A DNA stretch of 64,000 bases from Ramlibacter ginsenosidimutans (GCF_016654015.1 NZ_JAEPWM010000012.1:96784-160783); one strand, 5' to 3'; shown: positions 46,620-55,278, counted from the stretch's first letter. A program made the numbers and translations. The notes: generated by a model from the sequence alone, not told the origin.

Positions 46620-47258
46620 TCAAAACGGCGCTGCGCTCTCGAAGCGCAGGGGCTCGCCGCTGGCCGGATGCGCGAGCTCCAGGGTGCAAGCATGCAGCAG
46701 CAGGCGTGGGGCCCGTGCCGCGATGTCGGGCGGCGCATAGAGTGCGTCGCCCAGGATCGGATGGCCGATCGCCTGCAGGTGCACGCGCAACTGGTGGGTT
46801 CGCCCGGTCAGGGGTTCGAGCGCGAGGCGCGCCGTGTCTCCCTGCACGGCTTGCACTTGCCAGCGCGTCACGCTGGGGCGCCCGTGCTCGCGATCGACTT
46901 GCTGGCGCGGGCGGTTCGGCCAGTCGGCTGCGAGCGGCAGCTCGATCAGGCCCTGCGCTCCCGCCGGCCCGGGCACGCCGGCGACGATCGCCTCGTAGCC
47001 CTTGCGCACGCGGCGCTCGGCGAACGCCCGACTGAGGACCCGCTGCACGTGCAGCCCGCGCCCCATGAGGAACAGGCCCGAGGTCGCCATGTCGAGCCGG
47101 TGCACGACCAGCGCGTCCGGCCACAGCGCCTGCGCGCGCGCCGACAGGCAGTCCTGCTTGTCCTCGCCGCGGCCCGGCACCGCCAGCAGGCCGGCCGGCT
47201 TGTCCAGCACCAGGAGCTCGTCGTCGACGAACACCAGGCCTTCGGATAATGCGTGCAT
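46620..47258 (-). CDS. RluA-family pseudouridine synthase
   Basis: 212-aa catalytic-domain-only enzyme that isomerises uridine in rRNA or tRNA. Motif II HRLDMATSGLFLMGR holds the catalytic Asp; LVLDKPAGLLAVPG and LEPLTGRTHQLRVHLQAIGHPILGD (read as LTGRTHQLRVHL and GHPILGDALYA) are further RluA landmarks. No S4 domain. Start ATG 47258 has GGAG 3-4 nt upstream. The start codon overlaps that of the divergent DUF486 gene within CATG (47256-47259). Which uridine is modified cannot be told; its small size resembles RluA or the TruC type. Confidence 0.9.
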   Translation of the reverse strand: MHALSEGLVFVDDELLVLDKPAGLLAVPGRGEDKQDCLSARAQALWPDALVVHRLDMATSGLFLMGRGLHVQRVLSRAFAERRVRKGYEAIVAGVPGPAGAQGLIELPLAADWPNRPRQQVDREHGRPSVTRWQVQAVQGDTARLALEPLTGRTHQLRVHLQAIGHPILGDALYAPPDIAARAPRLLLHACTLELAHPASGEPLRFESAAPF

Positions 47259-47628
47259 GAGCTCCTTCTTCCCCCTTCTCCCGCCGTCTGGATGGACCGT
47301 GCTGCTGCTGGTCGGCTCCAACGTGTTCATGACTTTCGCCTGGTACGGCCACCTGAAGAACCTGGCCGGCTCGCCCTGGTACGTCGCCGCCGTGGCGAGC
47401 TGGGGCATTGCCCTGTTCGAATACCTGCTGCAGGTCCCCGCCAACCGCATCGGCTTCCAGGTGGCCCGGCTGGAGGTGGGCGAGCTCAAGATCATGGAGG
47501 AAGTCATCACCCTGGCGGTGTTTGTGCCGTTCAGCGTCTTCTTCCTGAAGCAGCCCCTGCGCCTGGACTACCTCTGGGCGGCGCTGTGCATGCTGGGCGC
47601 CGTCTATTTCATCTTCCGCAATGCCTGA
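47257..47628 (+). CDS. DUF486 / DMT-family small membrane protein
   Basis: 123-aa protein with four hydrophobic segments (TVLLLVGSNVFMTFAWYG; YVAAVASWGIALFEYLLQVP; IMEEVITLAVFVPFSVFFL; LDYLWAALCMLGAVYFIF). The VPANRIG and FLKQPLRLDYLWA blocks are typical of DUF486, small drug/metabolite-transporter-like proteins. ATG 47257 shares bases with the divergent pseudouridine-synthase start and has no good ribosome site of its own. Transport substrate unknown. Confidence 0.88.
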   Translation: MSSFFPLLPPSGWTVLLLVGSNVFMTFAWYGHLKNLAGSPWYVAAVASWGIALFEYLLQVPANRIGFQVARLEVGELKIMEEVITLAVFVPFSVFFLKQPLRLDYLWAALCMLGAVYFIFRNA

Positions 47629-47683
47629 GGGCCGCTGCCCGTTACACTCCGCGCCAACATACGCACCGAACCGCCACCGAACC

Positions 47684-48331
47684 ATGCTGTTCAACAAACT
47701 GCTGCCGAAGGAAGGCAACTTCTTCGAACTTTTCAATGCGCATGCGGCGCGCATGATCGAAGGAGCGCACGCATTCTCCAAGCTGGTGGCGAACTACGCC
47801 GATGCCAACCTGCGCGAGCAGTACAACCGCGAGGTGGACAACGCCGAGCGTGCCGCCGACAAGGTGACGCAGGAGGTCAACCGGCTGATCCACTCGACCT
47901 TCATCACGCCGATCGACCGCGAGCAGATCCACACGCTGATCAACACGATGGACGACGTCGCGGACCTGATCCAGGACTCGGCCGAGACCATGGCGCTGTA
48001 CGACGTGCGCCACATGACCGAGGAGATCACCCGCCTCACCGACCTCTCGGTGCGCTGCTGCGAGCGGGTGCAGGAGGCCGTGGGCTTCCTCTCCAAGCTG
48101 TCGGACCACGACACCGCGGCCGCCGCGCTCAAGACCTGCGAGGAAATCGACAAGCTGGAGTCCGACGCCGACCGCGTGATGCGCGCGGCCCTGTCCAAGC
48201 TGTTCCGCGAAGAGCCGGACGTGCGCGAAGTGATCAAGCTCAAGGCGATCTACGAGCTGCTGGAGACCATCACCGACAAGTGCGAGGACGTGGCCAACGT
48301 CGTCGAAGGCATCGTGCTCGAGAACTCCTGA
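47684..48331 (+). CDS. DUF47 family phosphate-transport regulator (PhoU-like)
   Basis: 215-aa helical protein of the DUF47/PhoU-like group (MLFNKLLPKEGNFFELFNAHA, NREVDNAERAADKVTQEV, TPIDREQIHTLINTMDDVADLIQD, TITDKCEDVANVVEGIVLENS). Members are encoded next to Pit transporters and are thought to modulate them or bind metal-phosphate. It is 7 bp upstream of the Pit gene. TTACACT at 47642-47648 may be its -10 region. Cytoplasmic, no membrane spans. Confidence 0.93.
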   Translation: MLFNKLLPKEGNFFELFNAHAARMIEGAHAFSKLVANYADANLREQYNREVDNAERAADKVTQEVNRLIHSTFITPIDREQIHTLINTMDDVADLIQDSAETMALYDVRHMTEEITRLTDLSVRCCERVQEAVGFLSKLSDHDTAAAALKTCEEIDKLESDADRVMRAALSKLFREEPDVREVIKLKAIYELLETITDKCEDVANVVEGIVLENS

Positions 48332-48338
48332 GGTCGCC

Positions 48339-49349
48339 ATGTCCGTCCAACAGGCGGCCCTCGGGGTCGTGATCATGCTCGTCGTCGTGGCCCTGCTGTT
48401 CGATTTCATGAACGGCTTCCACGACGCCGCCAACTCCATCGCCACCGTGGTGTCCACGGGCGTGCTGAAGCCGACGCAGGCCGTGGCCTTCGCCGCCTTC
48501 TTCAACGTGCTGGCGTTGTTCATCTTCCACCTGAGCGTCGCCTCCACCGTGGGCAAGGGCATCGTGGAGCCGGGCGTGGTCACCACGCACGTCGTGTTCG
48601 GCGCGTTGATCGGCGCGATCGCGTGGAACGTGATCACGTGGCTGTACGGCATCCCCAGCAGCTCCTCGCATGCGCTGATCGGCGGCATCTGCGGCGCCGT
48701 GCTGGCCAAGGCCGGCGCGCAGGCGCTGGTGGCCGAGGGCATCTGGAAGACGGTGCTGTTCATCTTCCTGTCGCCGGTGCTGGGCTTCATCCTCGGCTCG
48801 CTGATGATGGTGATCGTCTCCAACATCTTCCGCGCCAGCCGTCCCTCGCGGGTGGACAAGTGGTTCCGGCGCCTGCAGCTCATCTCGGCCGGTGCCTACA
48901 GCCTGGGCCACGGCGGCAACGATTCGCAGAAGACCATCGGCATCATCTGGATGCTGCTGATCGCGACGGGCTACGTCGCCGCAGGCGACGCCGAACCGCC
49001 GATCTGGGTGATCGTCTGCTGCTACACCGCGATGGGCCTGGGCACACTGCTGGGCGGCTGGCGCATCGTCAAGACCATGGGCCAGAAGATCACGAAGCTC
49101 AAGCCGGTGGGCGGCTTTTGCGCCGAGACCGGGGGCGCGCTCACGCTGTTCCTGGCGAGCGCGCTCGGCGTGCCCGTGTCCACCACGCACACCATCACCG
49201 GCGCCATCGTCGGCGTCGGCTCGACGCAGCGCCTGAGCGCCGTGCGCTGGGGCGTGGCGGGCAACATCGTGTGGGCCTGGATCTTCACCATCCCGGCGAG
49301 CGCGTTCGTCGCCGCGATCGCCTACTGGATCAGCCTGAAGCTGTTCTGA
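48339..49349 (+). CDS. pit: Low-affinity inorganic phosphate transporter, Pit family
   Basis: 336-aa integral membrane phosphate/cation symporter. The Pit signature repeats are visible: NGFHDAANSIATVV near residue 27, AWNVITWLYGIPSSSSHALIGG, GGNDSQKTIGI and GVPVSTTHTITGAIVGVG; about ten hydrophobic segments. These N- and C-terminal GANDxxN-like repeats form the transport core. It follows the DUF47 gene by 7 bp, the usual pairing. Substrate is expected to be metal-phosphate complex driven by protons. Confidence 0.95.
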   Translation: MSVQQAALGVVIMLVVVALLFDFMNGFHDAANSIATVVSTGVLKPTQAVAFAAFFNVLALFIFHLSVASTVGKGIVEPGVVTTHVVFGALIGAIAWNVITWLYGIPSSSSHALIGGICGAVLAKAGAQALVAEGIWKTVLFIFLSPVLGFILGSLMMVIVSNIFRASRPSRVDKWFRRLQLISAGAYSLGHGGNDSQKTIGIIWMLLIATGYVAAGDAEPPIWVIVCCYTAMGLGTLLGGWRIVKTMGQKITKLKPVGGFCAETGGALTLFLASALGVPVSTTHTITGAIVGVGSTQRLSAVRWGVAGNIVWAWIFTIPASAFVAAIAYWISLKLF

Positions 49350-49370
49350 GCCGCGCCGGCCATGCGCCGA

Positions 49371-49817
49371 TCACTCGCTGATCTTGCGGCCTTCCTCGAC
49401 CTGGTTCTGGAAATAGGCCTGGAAGCTCATGGCGATGCTGCTCATGAGGACGGCGGCGCCCACCATCAGCGACAGCACGATCGCCCAGATCGTCGCCCAC
49501 TGCGTCGCACCGGCGGGCGCTTCCGGGTCGGCCGAGGGATTGAAGCGCGCGTTCCAGTCCTGCGGGCGCTTCAGCCCGTAGACGATCGCGGTGAGGCAGC
49601 AGCCCGCCACGGTGAATCCGAGCAGCGGCACGAGCAGCCAGCTGGCGACGTCGTCCTGCCCCAGGTTCCACATGCGCACGACGCCGTAGGCGCCCAGCAG
49701 CGTCGGCAGGGGCAGCAGCCACCCGAGCCAGTCGCGGCTGCCATGCAGGTAGAAGCGATGCAGGCCGAACGGGCCGCCGAGGAAGGCCAGCCAGGCGGCG
49801 ACGGTCTTGTTCTTCAT
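49371..49817 (-). CDS. TM2-domain membrane protein
   Basis: 148-aa membrane protein. N-terminus KNKTVAAWLAFLGGPFGLHRFYLHG is the TM2 domain hallmark (short span, GxxGxHRFYL turn). Two to three further spans (LLVPLLGFTVAGCCLTAIVYG; WATIWAIVLSLMVGAAVLMSSI). ATG 49817 overlaps the acetyltransferase stop (ATGA). Function unknown. Confidence 0.85.
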   Translation of the reverse strand: MKNKTVAAWLAFLGGPFGLHRFYLHGSRDWLGWLLPLPTLLGAYGVVRMWNLGQDDVASWLLVPLLGFTVAGCCLTAIVYGLKRPQDWNARFNPSADPEAPAGATQWATIWAIVLSLMVGAAVLMSSIAMSFQAYFQNQVEEGRKISE

Positions 49818-50347
49818 GCGCGTTCTTCGTCGGGCGGCGTGCGGCTGCCCTGGCCCAGCGACTTCTCCATCAGCACGATGTCCAGCCAGCGGCCGAACTT
49901 CCAGCCGCAGGCTTCGATGGTGCCGACGTGGCGAAAGCCCATCGCGCGGTGCACGCCGATCGAGCGCACGTTGCCGGAGTCGCCGATCACCGCAATCAGC
50001 TTGCGCACGCCGGCCGCCTCGGCCTGCCGCGCGAGTTCGCCGAGCAGCTTGTTGCCCAGGCGCTGGCCCGCTGCATCGGGGTCGAGGTAGATCGAGTCTT
50101 CGGCGGAAAAGCGGTAGGCCGGACGCGGCTTGAACCACTGGCAGTAGGCGAAGCCCACCACTCGGCCGTCAAGTTCGGCGACGAGGTAGGGCAGGCCCTT
50201 GGCCAGCACGTCGGCGCGGCGCGCGGCCATGTCCTCCTGCGTCGGCGGCGTGGTCTCGAAGGTGCCCGTGCCATGGGTTACGTGGTGGCCGTAGATCGCC
50301 GTGATGGCGGGTACGTCGGCGTCGGTACTGGAGCGCAGGGTGAGCAT
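49814..50347 (-). CDS. GNAT N-acetyltransferase, phosphinothricin-acetyltransferase-like
   Basis: 177-aa acetyl-CoA-dependent N-acetyltransferase of the PAT/Bar/MnaT group. Characteristic pieces: ADVPAITAIYGHHVTHGTGTFE, GFAYCQWFKPRPAYRFSAEDSIYL, AAGQRLGNKLLGELARQAE (pyrophosphate loop) and VIGDSGNVRSIGVHRAMGFRHVG. Substrates in the family include phosphinothricin, methionine sulfone or sulfoximine. It is first in a two-gene unit with the TM2 protein and divergent from rpsP. Confidence 0.9.
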   Translation of the reverse strand: MLTLRSSTDADVPAITAIYGHHVTHGTGTFETTPPTQEDMAARRADVLAKGLPYLVAELDGRVVGFAYCQWFKPRPAYRFSAEDSIYLDPDAAGQRLGNKLLGELARQAEAAGVRKLIAVIGDSGNVRSIGVHRAMGFRHVGTIEACGWKFGRWLDIVLMEKSLGQGSRTPPDEERA

Positions 50348-50360
50348 GGGCGGAAAAAGC

Positions 50361-50366
50361 TATAAT
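50361..50366 (+). promoter_or_regulatory. -10 box of the rpsP operon
   Basis: Perfect TATAAT at 50361-50366 (context AGCTATAATCGCGGGC), giving a leader of about 105 nt before rpsP. A similar context occurs before rplS at 52137. No strong -35 is seen. The leader is long enough for ribosomal-protein-type control, but I could not identify a known motif. Confidence 0.65.
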
Positions 50367-50477
50367 CGCGGGCTTTTCGGCGTGTCGCTGGCCGGGTGGC
50401 CAGTCGCGTGTCTCAACGCCGGAAGAACATCGGGCGGTTCCACTTCGGAACTGCCTCAGCCACCCGAAGGATAAATC

Positions 50478-50753
50478 ATGGTCGTCATTCGACTCTCCCG
50501 CGGCGGTGCCAAGCATCGTCCGTTCTACAACATCGTCGTCGCGGACAAGCGCGTGCGTCGTGACGGCCGCTTCATCGAGCGCCTGGGTTTCTACAACCCG
50601 GTCGCCAAGGATGGTGAAGAGAAGCTGCGCATCGCGCAGGACCGCCTGACCTACTGGCGCGGCGTCGGCGCCCAGGCGTCCCCCAGCGTCGAGCGCCTGC
50701 TGAAGGACGGCGCCAAGGCGTCCGCCACCGCTCCCGCAGCAGCAGCAGCTTAA
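50478..50753 (+). CDS. rpsP: 30S ribosomal protein S16
   Basis: 91 aa, starting [20 protein letters not shown] and containing [16 protein letters not shown] and [23 protein letters not shown], the standard S16 sequence; the C-terminal Ala-rich extension (about 10 residues) is common in Burkholderiales. AAGGATAA precedes the ATG. First gene of the classical rpsP-rimM-trmD-rplS operon. Confidence 0.98.
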   Translation: MVVIRLSRGGAKHRPFYNIVVADKRVRRDGRFIERLGFYNPVAKDGEEKLRIAQDRLTYWRGVGAQASPSVERLLKDGAKASATAPAAAAA

Positions 50754-50759
50754 TCTTTC

Positions 50760-51356
50760 ATGACGGCAGCGCCCGGCCGTCCGGCAGCCCCGCTGCCAGC
50801 CGAGATCGAGCCCGCGGACCTGCCCGCGGACGCCATCGAGGTCGGGCGCATCGCCGATGCCTGGGGGATCAAGGGCTGGTTCAAGGTCCTCCCCCACAGC
50901 GCCGACCCGCAGGCGCTGTTTTCTTCCACGCGCTGGTACCTGCAGCCGTCCGAGCGAGGCGCGAAAGCCTTCTCGGGGACGGTGCTGCTGCGCGTGCGCG
51001 AGACGAAGGAGCATTCGGACTCGGTGGTCGCCCGCGCCGACGGCGTCGACGACCGCAGTGCCGCCGAAGCGCTCAAGGGCTGCCGCATCTTCATTCCCCG
51101 CACGTCGTTCCCCACCGCGGGTGACGACGAGTACTACTGGGTCGACCTGCTGGGGCTGGACGTCGTCAACCGCGAAGGCGTGGCGCTCGGCCAGGTGAAG
51201 GACCTCATGTCCACCGGCCCGCAAAGCGTGCTGGTGGTCGTGCGCGAGGAAGAGGGCAAGACGGTGGAATGCATGATCCCCTTCGTCGCCGCCTACGTCG
51301 ACAAGGTGGACCTGCAGGCGCGGCGCATCGCCGTGGACTGGCAGGCCGACTACTAG
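50760..51356 (+). CDS. rimM: Ribosome maturation factor RimM
   Basis: 198-aa 30S assembly factor that binds S19 and helps mature the 16S rRNA head. N-terminal RimM domain begins at [19 protein letters not shown] (residue about 27); the PRC-barrel domain follows from [20 protein letters not shown] to [12 protein letters not shown]. The first 25 residues are a Pro/Ala-rich extension. Start ATG 50760 lacks a clear ribosome site, fitting translation coupled to rpsP, whose stop is 7 bp upstream. Confidence 0.95.
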   Translation: MTAAPGRPAAPLPAEIEPADLPADAIEVGRIADAWGIKGWFKVLPHSADPQALFSSTRWYLQPSERGAKAFSGTVLLRVRETKEHSDSVVARADGVDDRSAAEALKGCRIFIPRTSFPTAGDDEYYWVDLLGLDVVNREGVALGQVKDLMSTGPQSVLVVVREEEGKTVECMIPFVAAYVDKVDLQARRIAVDWQADY

Positions 51357-51397
51357 CCGGCACGCGCGGCGCGGCCGGCGCGCGCTAAGCTCGCTCC

Positions 51398-52141
51398 ATG
51401 CGCTTCGACGTCGTCACGCTGTTCCCCGAACTGTTCGCGCCCTTCCTGGCCGCGGGCGTGACGCGCCGTGCCTACGAGACGAAGCAAGTCGACGTGCGCC
51501 TGTGGAACCTGCGCGATTTCGCGGAGGGCAATTACCGGCGCGTCGACGACCGTCCCTTCGGCGGCGGCCCCGGCATGGTGATGCTGGCCGAGCCGCTCGC
51601 CCGCTGCCTGGCGGCGATCCGCGCGGACCGCACCGACGCGGCGCCCGTGGTGCTGTTCTCGCCGGTGGGCCCGCGCCTGGATCACGCGCAGGTGGAACAA
51701 TGGTCGGCGAGCGCCGGCGCGGTGCTGCTGTGCGGCCGCTACGAGGGCATCGACCAGCGTTTCATCGACGCCCACGTGGACGTGCAACTGAGCCTCGGGG
51801 ACTTCGTGCTTTCCGGGGGCGAAATCGCGGCGATGGCCTTGCTCGACGCGGTCGCGCGGCTGCAGCCCGGCGTGCTGAACGACGCCGGGAGCCACCAGGA
51901 GGACAGCTTCAACCCGGCGCTCGACGGCCTGCTCGATTGCCCGCACTACACGCGGCCCGAGGAGTGGGAGGGCCGCAAGGTGCCCGAGGAACTGCTGTCC
52001 GGCCACCATGCGCGCATCGCCGCGTGGCGCCGCCGGCAGCGGCTGGCCCTCACCGCACGGCAGCGCCCGGACCTGATCGCCGCCGCGCGCCAGGCCGGCC
52101 GGCTGGGCCCGGCCGACGAGGAATTCCTCGCCGGGCTATAA
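51398..52141 (+). CDS. trmD: tRNA (guanine-N1)-methyltransferase TrmD
   Basis: 247-aa SPOUT methyltransferase forming m1G37 in tRNAs. Landmarks [61 protein letters not shown] and the trefoil-knot SAM site. The stop codon TAA overlaps the TATAAT that probably starts an extra rplS transcript. Third gene of the operon. Confidence 0.98.
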   Translation: MRFDVVTLFPELFAPFLAAGVTRRAYETKQVDVRLWNLRDFAEGNYRRVDDRPFGGGPGMVMLAEPLARCLAAIRADRTDAAPVVLFSPVGPRLDHAQVEQWSASAGAVLLCGRYEGIDQRFIDAHVDVQLSLGDFVLSGGEIAAMALLDAVARLQPGVLNDAGSHQEDSFNPALDGLLDCPHYTRPEEWEGRKVPEELLSGHHARIAAWRRRQRLALTARQRPDLIAAARQAGRLGPADEEFLAGL

Positions 52142-52142
52142 T
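52137..52142 (+). promoter_or_regulatory. Internal -10 box before rplS, overlapping the trmD stop
   Basis: TATAAT at 52137-52142 within GGCTATAATCGCCGGC, almost the same context as the rpsP -10 at 50361. It would start a transcript about 100 nt upstream of rplS, allowing L19 to be made independently of trmD. Confidence 0.5.
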
Positions 52143-52251
52143 CGCCGGCTTCCCAGATCCTCTACCCGGCCGCTCCAGCCGCTCCAACCCAGGTTGGCCC
52201 CAGCGAAGCGAGAGCCTTCAGCGCAGCGCGGGCACGATCGCAGAGGTAGCC

Positions 52252-52632
52252 ATGAACCTGATCCAGACCCTCGAGCAAGAGGAAATCGCCCGCCTGGGCA
52301 AGAAGATCCCCGACTTCGCCCCCGGCGACACGGTGATCGTCTCCGTGAACGTCGTCGAAGGCAGCCGCAAGCGCGCGCAGGCCTACGAAGGCGTGGTGAT
52401 CGCCAAGCGCAACCGCGGCCTGAACAGCGCGTTCACCGTGCGCAAGATCTCCAGCGGCGAAGGCGTCGAGCGGACCTTCCAGACCTACAGCCCGCTGATC
52501 GCCGGCATCGAAGTCAAGCGCCGCGGCGACGTCCGCCGCGCCAAGCTGTACTACCTGCGCGAGCGTTCCGGCAAGTCGGCCCGCATCAAGGAAAAGCTGG
52601 CCCACACGCAGAAGGCCGCTGCCGCCGAATAA
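52252..52632 (+). CDS. rplS: 50S ribosomal protein L19
   Basis: 126 aa, starting [20 protein letters not shown] with the standard L19 core ([66 protein letters not shown]). Last gene of the operon, 110 bp after trmD, followed by a strong terminator. Confidence 0.98.
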   Translation: MNLIQTLEQEEIARLGKKIPDFAPGDTVIVSVNVVEGSRKRAQAYEGVVIAKRNRGLNSAFTVRKISSGEGVERTFQTYSPLIAGIEVKRRGDVRRAKLYYLRERSGKSARIKEKLAHTQKAAAAE

Positions 52633-52654
52633 GCGGGGGCAAGCCTCCACAGCG

Positions 52655-52692
52655 ACCGCCGCCGGCCCCGAGCTCGCGGCGGTTTTTCTTTC
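52655..52692 (+). terminator. Rho-independent terminator of the rpsP operon
   Basis: Stem ACCGCCGC (52655-52662) / GCGGCGGT (52676-52683), 13-nt loop, then TTTTTCTTT. Just 22 bp after the rplS stop and ahead of the NUDIX gene. Confidence 0.85.
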
Positions 52693-52696
52693 CGTT

Positions 52697-53413
52697 ATGC
52701 CGATCGATCCTTCCGCCGTCATTCCCCCGGACACTCCGCTGTCGAAGCTGCCCAACTTCGATCCGCGCGAGGTGCCCGTGGTCGCCGTCGACACGCAGCT
52801 GCCGGCCGTGCCGCCGTCGCAACTGACGCCCGAGGCGCTGCGGCGCCGCTTCGCGCACCCGCCCGCCTGGCAGCCGGAGCTGTGGGCCGAAAGGCGCTTC
52901 ACCGACCGGCAGCCGGCGCAGGCCGCGGTGCTCGTGCCCATCGTGCAGCGCGAACGGCCCATGGTGCTGCTCACCGAGCGCACCGAGCATCTCACCACGC
53001 ACCAGGGACAGGTCGCCTTCCCCGGCGGCAAGCGGGACGACACCGATGTCGACGCCGCCGACACGGCCTTGCGCGAGGCGGAGGAAGAGATCGGCCTGGA
53101 CCGCGCGCTGGCCCAGGTGATCGGCACGATGCCGACGTACACGACCGGCACGATGTTCATCATCACGCCCGTGATCGCCCTGGTGCGGCCGGACTACCGC
53201 ATCGCGCTGAATGCGTACGAAGTGGCCGATGCGTTCGAGGTGCCGCTGGATTTCCTGATGAACCCGGCGAACCACCGCAAGCACGCCCTGGAGTTCGGCG
53301 GCACGCGGCGCGAGTGGTACTCGATGCCCTACGTCGACGAGCGCAAGGAGCGCTTCATCTGGGGCGCGACGGCGGGCATGCTGCGCAACCTGTACCGCTT
53401 CCTCGCCGCATAG
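52697..53413 (+). CDS. NUDIX hydrolase, CoA pyrophosphatase (NudL) type
   Basis: 238-aa hydrolase. The core LTERTEHLTTHQGQVAFPGG followed by KRDDTDVDAADTALREAEEEIGL combines the UPF0035-type lead-in with the NUDIX box (REAEEEIGL supplies the metal-binding Glu residues), the signature of CoA diphosphatases related to NudL/Pcd1. About 75 N-terminal residues are a less conserved Pro-rich extension. Likely cleaves CoA or its oxidised derivatives to phosphopantetheine and 3',5'-ADP. Starts 5 bp after the terminator; its own promoter must overlap that region. Confidence 0.88.
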   Translation: MPIDPSAVIPPDTPLSKLPNFDPREVPVVAVDTQLPAVPPSQLTPEALRRRFAHPPAWQPELWAERRFTDRQPAQAAVLVPIVQRERPMVLLTERTEHLTTHQGQVAFPGGKRDDTDVDAADTALREAEEEIGLDRALAQVIGTMPTYTTGTMFIITPVIALVRPDYRIALNAYEVADAFEVPLDFLMNPANHRKHALEFGGTRREWYSMPYVDERKERFIWGATAGMLRNLYRFLAA

Positions 53414-53444
53414 GCCATCCTGGCGGCGCGGCTATCATCGCGCC

Positions 53445-54446
53445 ATGAGCTTCTTCGCGATCCTGTTCGCCCTGCTGATCGAGCAGGTGCGTCCACTGGG
53501 AGCGCACAACCCGATCCACTCGGGGCTGCGGGTGTGGGCGCGGTGGGTGAGCCGGAATTTCGACGCGGGCAAGCCCCAGCATGGCTGGATCGCCTGGCTG
53601 CTCGCGGTGATCGCGCCTGCGCTGGCCGCGCTGGCGGTGCACTGGTTGCTCGCGACCTTCATCGGCTGGCCCGCGGCCATGGTGTGGAGCGTGCTGGTCC
53701 TGTACGTCACGCTCGGCTTCCGCCAGTTCAGCCACCACTTCACCGAGATCCGCGACGCGCTGGAGGCCGGCGACGAAGCGCGCGCGCGCGAGCTGCTCGC
53801 CCTGTGGCAACGGGTCGACGCGAGCGAGTTGCCCCGCAGCGAAATCGTGCGGCACGTGATCGAGTACTCGGTGCTCGCGGCGCACCGCCACGTGTTCGGC
53901 GTGCTCGCGTGGTTCTCGATCCTCGCCGCGTTCGGACTGGGGCCGGCCGGCGCGGTGCTCTATCGCATGGCCGAATTCGTGGCGCGCTACTGGCGCTATC
54001 GCAACCGCACGCAGGCGCAGCCGGCCAGCGAGGCGCTGCAGTCCGCCGCCGCGCGCGCTTGGACCGTGGTGGACTGGCTGCCGGCCCGGCTCACGGCCAT
54101 CGCCTTCGCGGTGGTGGGCAGCTTCGAGGAGGCGATCGACTGCTGGCGCAACTACGCGCAGCGCTTCCCGAACGACAACGACGGCGTGATCCTCGCCGCC
54201 ACCTCGGGCGCCGTGAACGTGCGCCTGGGCGGCGAGGCGCTGCAGCCGGTGTTCGCGCCGAGTGCGCCCGGCACCTCCTTCCAGGCCTCGGGCCTCACCG
54301 CCGATCCACCGATCGGCACCGAGAGCACCCCGGGCCGCGAAGCCGAAGTCGCCCACCTGCGCACCATCGTCGGCCTGGTCTGGCGTTCGGTCGTGCTGTG
54401 GATGGTGCTGCTGGCGCTGCTGACGCTCGCGCGGCTGCTGGGATAA
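53445..54446 (+). CDS. CobD/CbiB-family membrane protein
   Basis: 333-aa protein related to adenosylcobinamide-phosphate synthase CobD/CbiB, with four to five hydrophobic segments. The N-terminus FFAILFALLIEQVRPL and the blocks FEEAIDCWRNYAQRFPNDNDGVILAATSGAVNVRLGG (read as DNDGVILAATSGAVNVRLGG) show the family. No other cobalamin gene is near and this Burkholderiales subgroup often lies next to a NUDIX gene as here, so its actual role may not be in B12 synthesis. 31 bp after the NUDIX gene and probably co-transcribed. Confidence 0.85.
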   Translation: MSFFAILFALLIEQVRPLGAHNPIHSGLRVWARWVSRNFDAGKPQHGWIAWLLAVIAPALAALAVHWLLATFIGWPAAMVWSVLVLYVTLGFRQFSHHFTEIRDALEAGDEARARELLALWQRVDASELPRSEIVRHVIEYSVLAAHRHVFGVLAWFSILAAFGLGPAGAVLYRMAEFVARYWRYRNRTQAQPASEALQSAAARAWTVVDWLPARLTAIAFAVVGSFEEAIDCWRNYAQRFPNDNDGVILAATSGAVNVRLGGEALQPVFAPSAPGTSFQASGLTADPPIGTESTPGREAEVAHLRTIVGLVWRSVVLWMVLLALLTLARLLG

Positions 54447-54484
54447 GCGTCGACCCCGTGCGAGGCTTGGCCGGTGATCACGGC

Positions 54485-54590
54485 AGGAGAACGCAGAGTG
54501 CGCAGAGGTTACGCAAAGGACGCAAAGAAAACCTTTGAATAGATTTCTCTGCGTTCTCTGCGTAACCTTTGCGTCCTCTGCGTTCTCCTG
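54485..54590. repeat. ACGCAGAGG inverted-repeat element, copy 7
   Basis: Complete element, flanked by GATCACGGCAGGAGAACGCA on the left and CTCCTGTCCGATCAGCCA on the right; the GATCA words at both ends extend the symmetry. Confidence 0.9.
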
Positions 54591-54634
54591 TCCGATCAGC
54601 CACCCACGTCAGACCGTGCCGTCTGATCACGGCA

Positions 54635-54738
54635 GGAGAACGCAGACTGCGCAGAGGTTACGCAAAGGACGCAAAGAAAATCATTATTCAGGTCTTCTCT
54701 GCGTCCTCTGCGTAACCTTTGCGTCCTCTGCGTTCTCC
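54635..54738. repeat. ACGCAGAGG inverted-repeat element, copy 8
   Basis: Complete element in the same orientation as copy 7, with the same GATCACGGCAGGAGAACGCA left flank and TCCGATCAGCCA right flank. The shared flanks point to duplication of a unit of about 150 bp including both flanks, with the centres then diverging. Confidence 0.9.
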
Positions 54739-54758
54739 TCTCCGATCAGCCAACCGCC

Positions 54759-55211
54759 TCAAGCCATGCTGCTCGTCCGCGCCAGCTGCCCCTGCGTCCA
54801 GCGAACGATGTCCGCCGCGCCCATGGCGCCGGCCTGGCGGGCGACTTCGCGGCCGTTCACGAACAGGGCCAGCGTGGGGATGCTGCGGATGTTCAGCCGC
54901 GCGCCTATGCCTTGCGCTTCATCCGTGTTGAGCTTCACCACCTGCACGCGCGGCTCGAGCTGGGCGGCCGCTTCATCGAACGCCGGGGCCATCATGCGGC
55001 AGGGACCGCACCATGGCGCCCAGAAATCGACCAGCACCGGCAGTTGGCTGCGCGCGATGTGGCGCTCGAAATCGGTCGCGCCCAGGTTCACCGGGTGCCC
55101 GGTGAACAGCGGCGCATGGCACTGGCCGCAGTCGGGCGCATTGCCCAGGTCCTCGGACTGGACGCGGTTTGTGGTGTGGCAATGCGGACAGACGACGTGC
55201 AACGCGCTCAT
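54759..55211 (-). CDS. trxC: Thioredoxin 2 (TrxC)
   Basis: 150-aa thioredoxin with an N-terminal zinc-binding domain. Zinc ligands are CPHC (8-11) and CGQC (28-31); the redox site WCGPC is at residues 67-71 within VDFWAPWCGPCRMMAPAF; the cis-Pro loop is RSIPTLALF. TrxC is a cytoplasmic disulfide reductase, OxyR-controlled in E. coli; the upstream 67 bp here shows no clear OxyR site. Same strand as rsgA but upstream gene order suggests separate transcription. Confidence 0.95.
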   Translation of the reverse strand: MSALHVVCPHCHTTNRVQSEDLGNAPDCGQCHAPLFTGHPVNLGATDFERHIARSQLPVLVDFWAPWCGPCRMMAPAFDEAAAQLEPRVQVVKLNTDEAQGIGARLNIRSIPTLALFVNGREVARQAGAMGAADIVRWTQGQLARTSSMA

Positions 55212-55278
55212 GGGCTACCTCCTTCTACTTAGGTGAGGGCGCCCCCGCAGCGTGCAAGAGCCGCGGACGTCCTCCTTG

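Larger units (their letters stand above)
54447..54758. other. Intergenic region with two tandem repeat elements
   Basis: 312 bp between the convergent CobD/CbiB and trxC genes, filled by repeat copies 7 and 8 separated by about 45 bp. No RNA gene or terminator other than the hairpins of the repeats. Confidence 0.7.

Noticed and set aside
53445..54446. Cobalamin biosynthesis locus
   Set aside because: CobD/CbiB-family protein is alone; no other cobalamin gene or cobalamin riboswitch is seen nearby, so a B12 pathway is not claimed.
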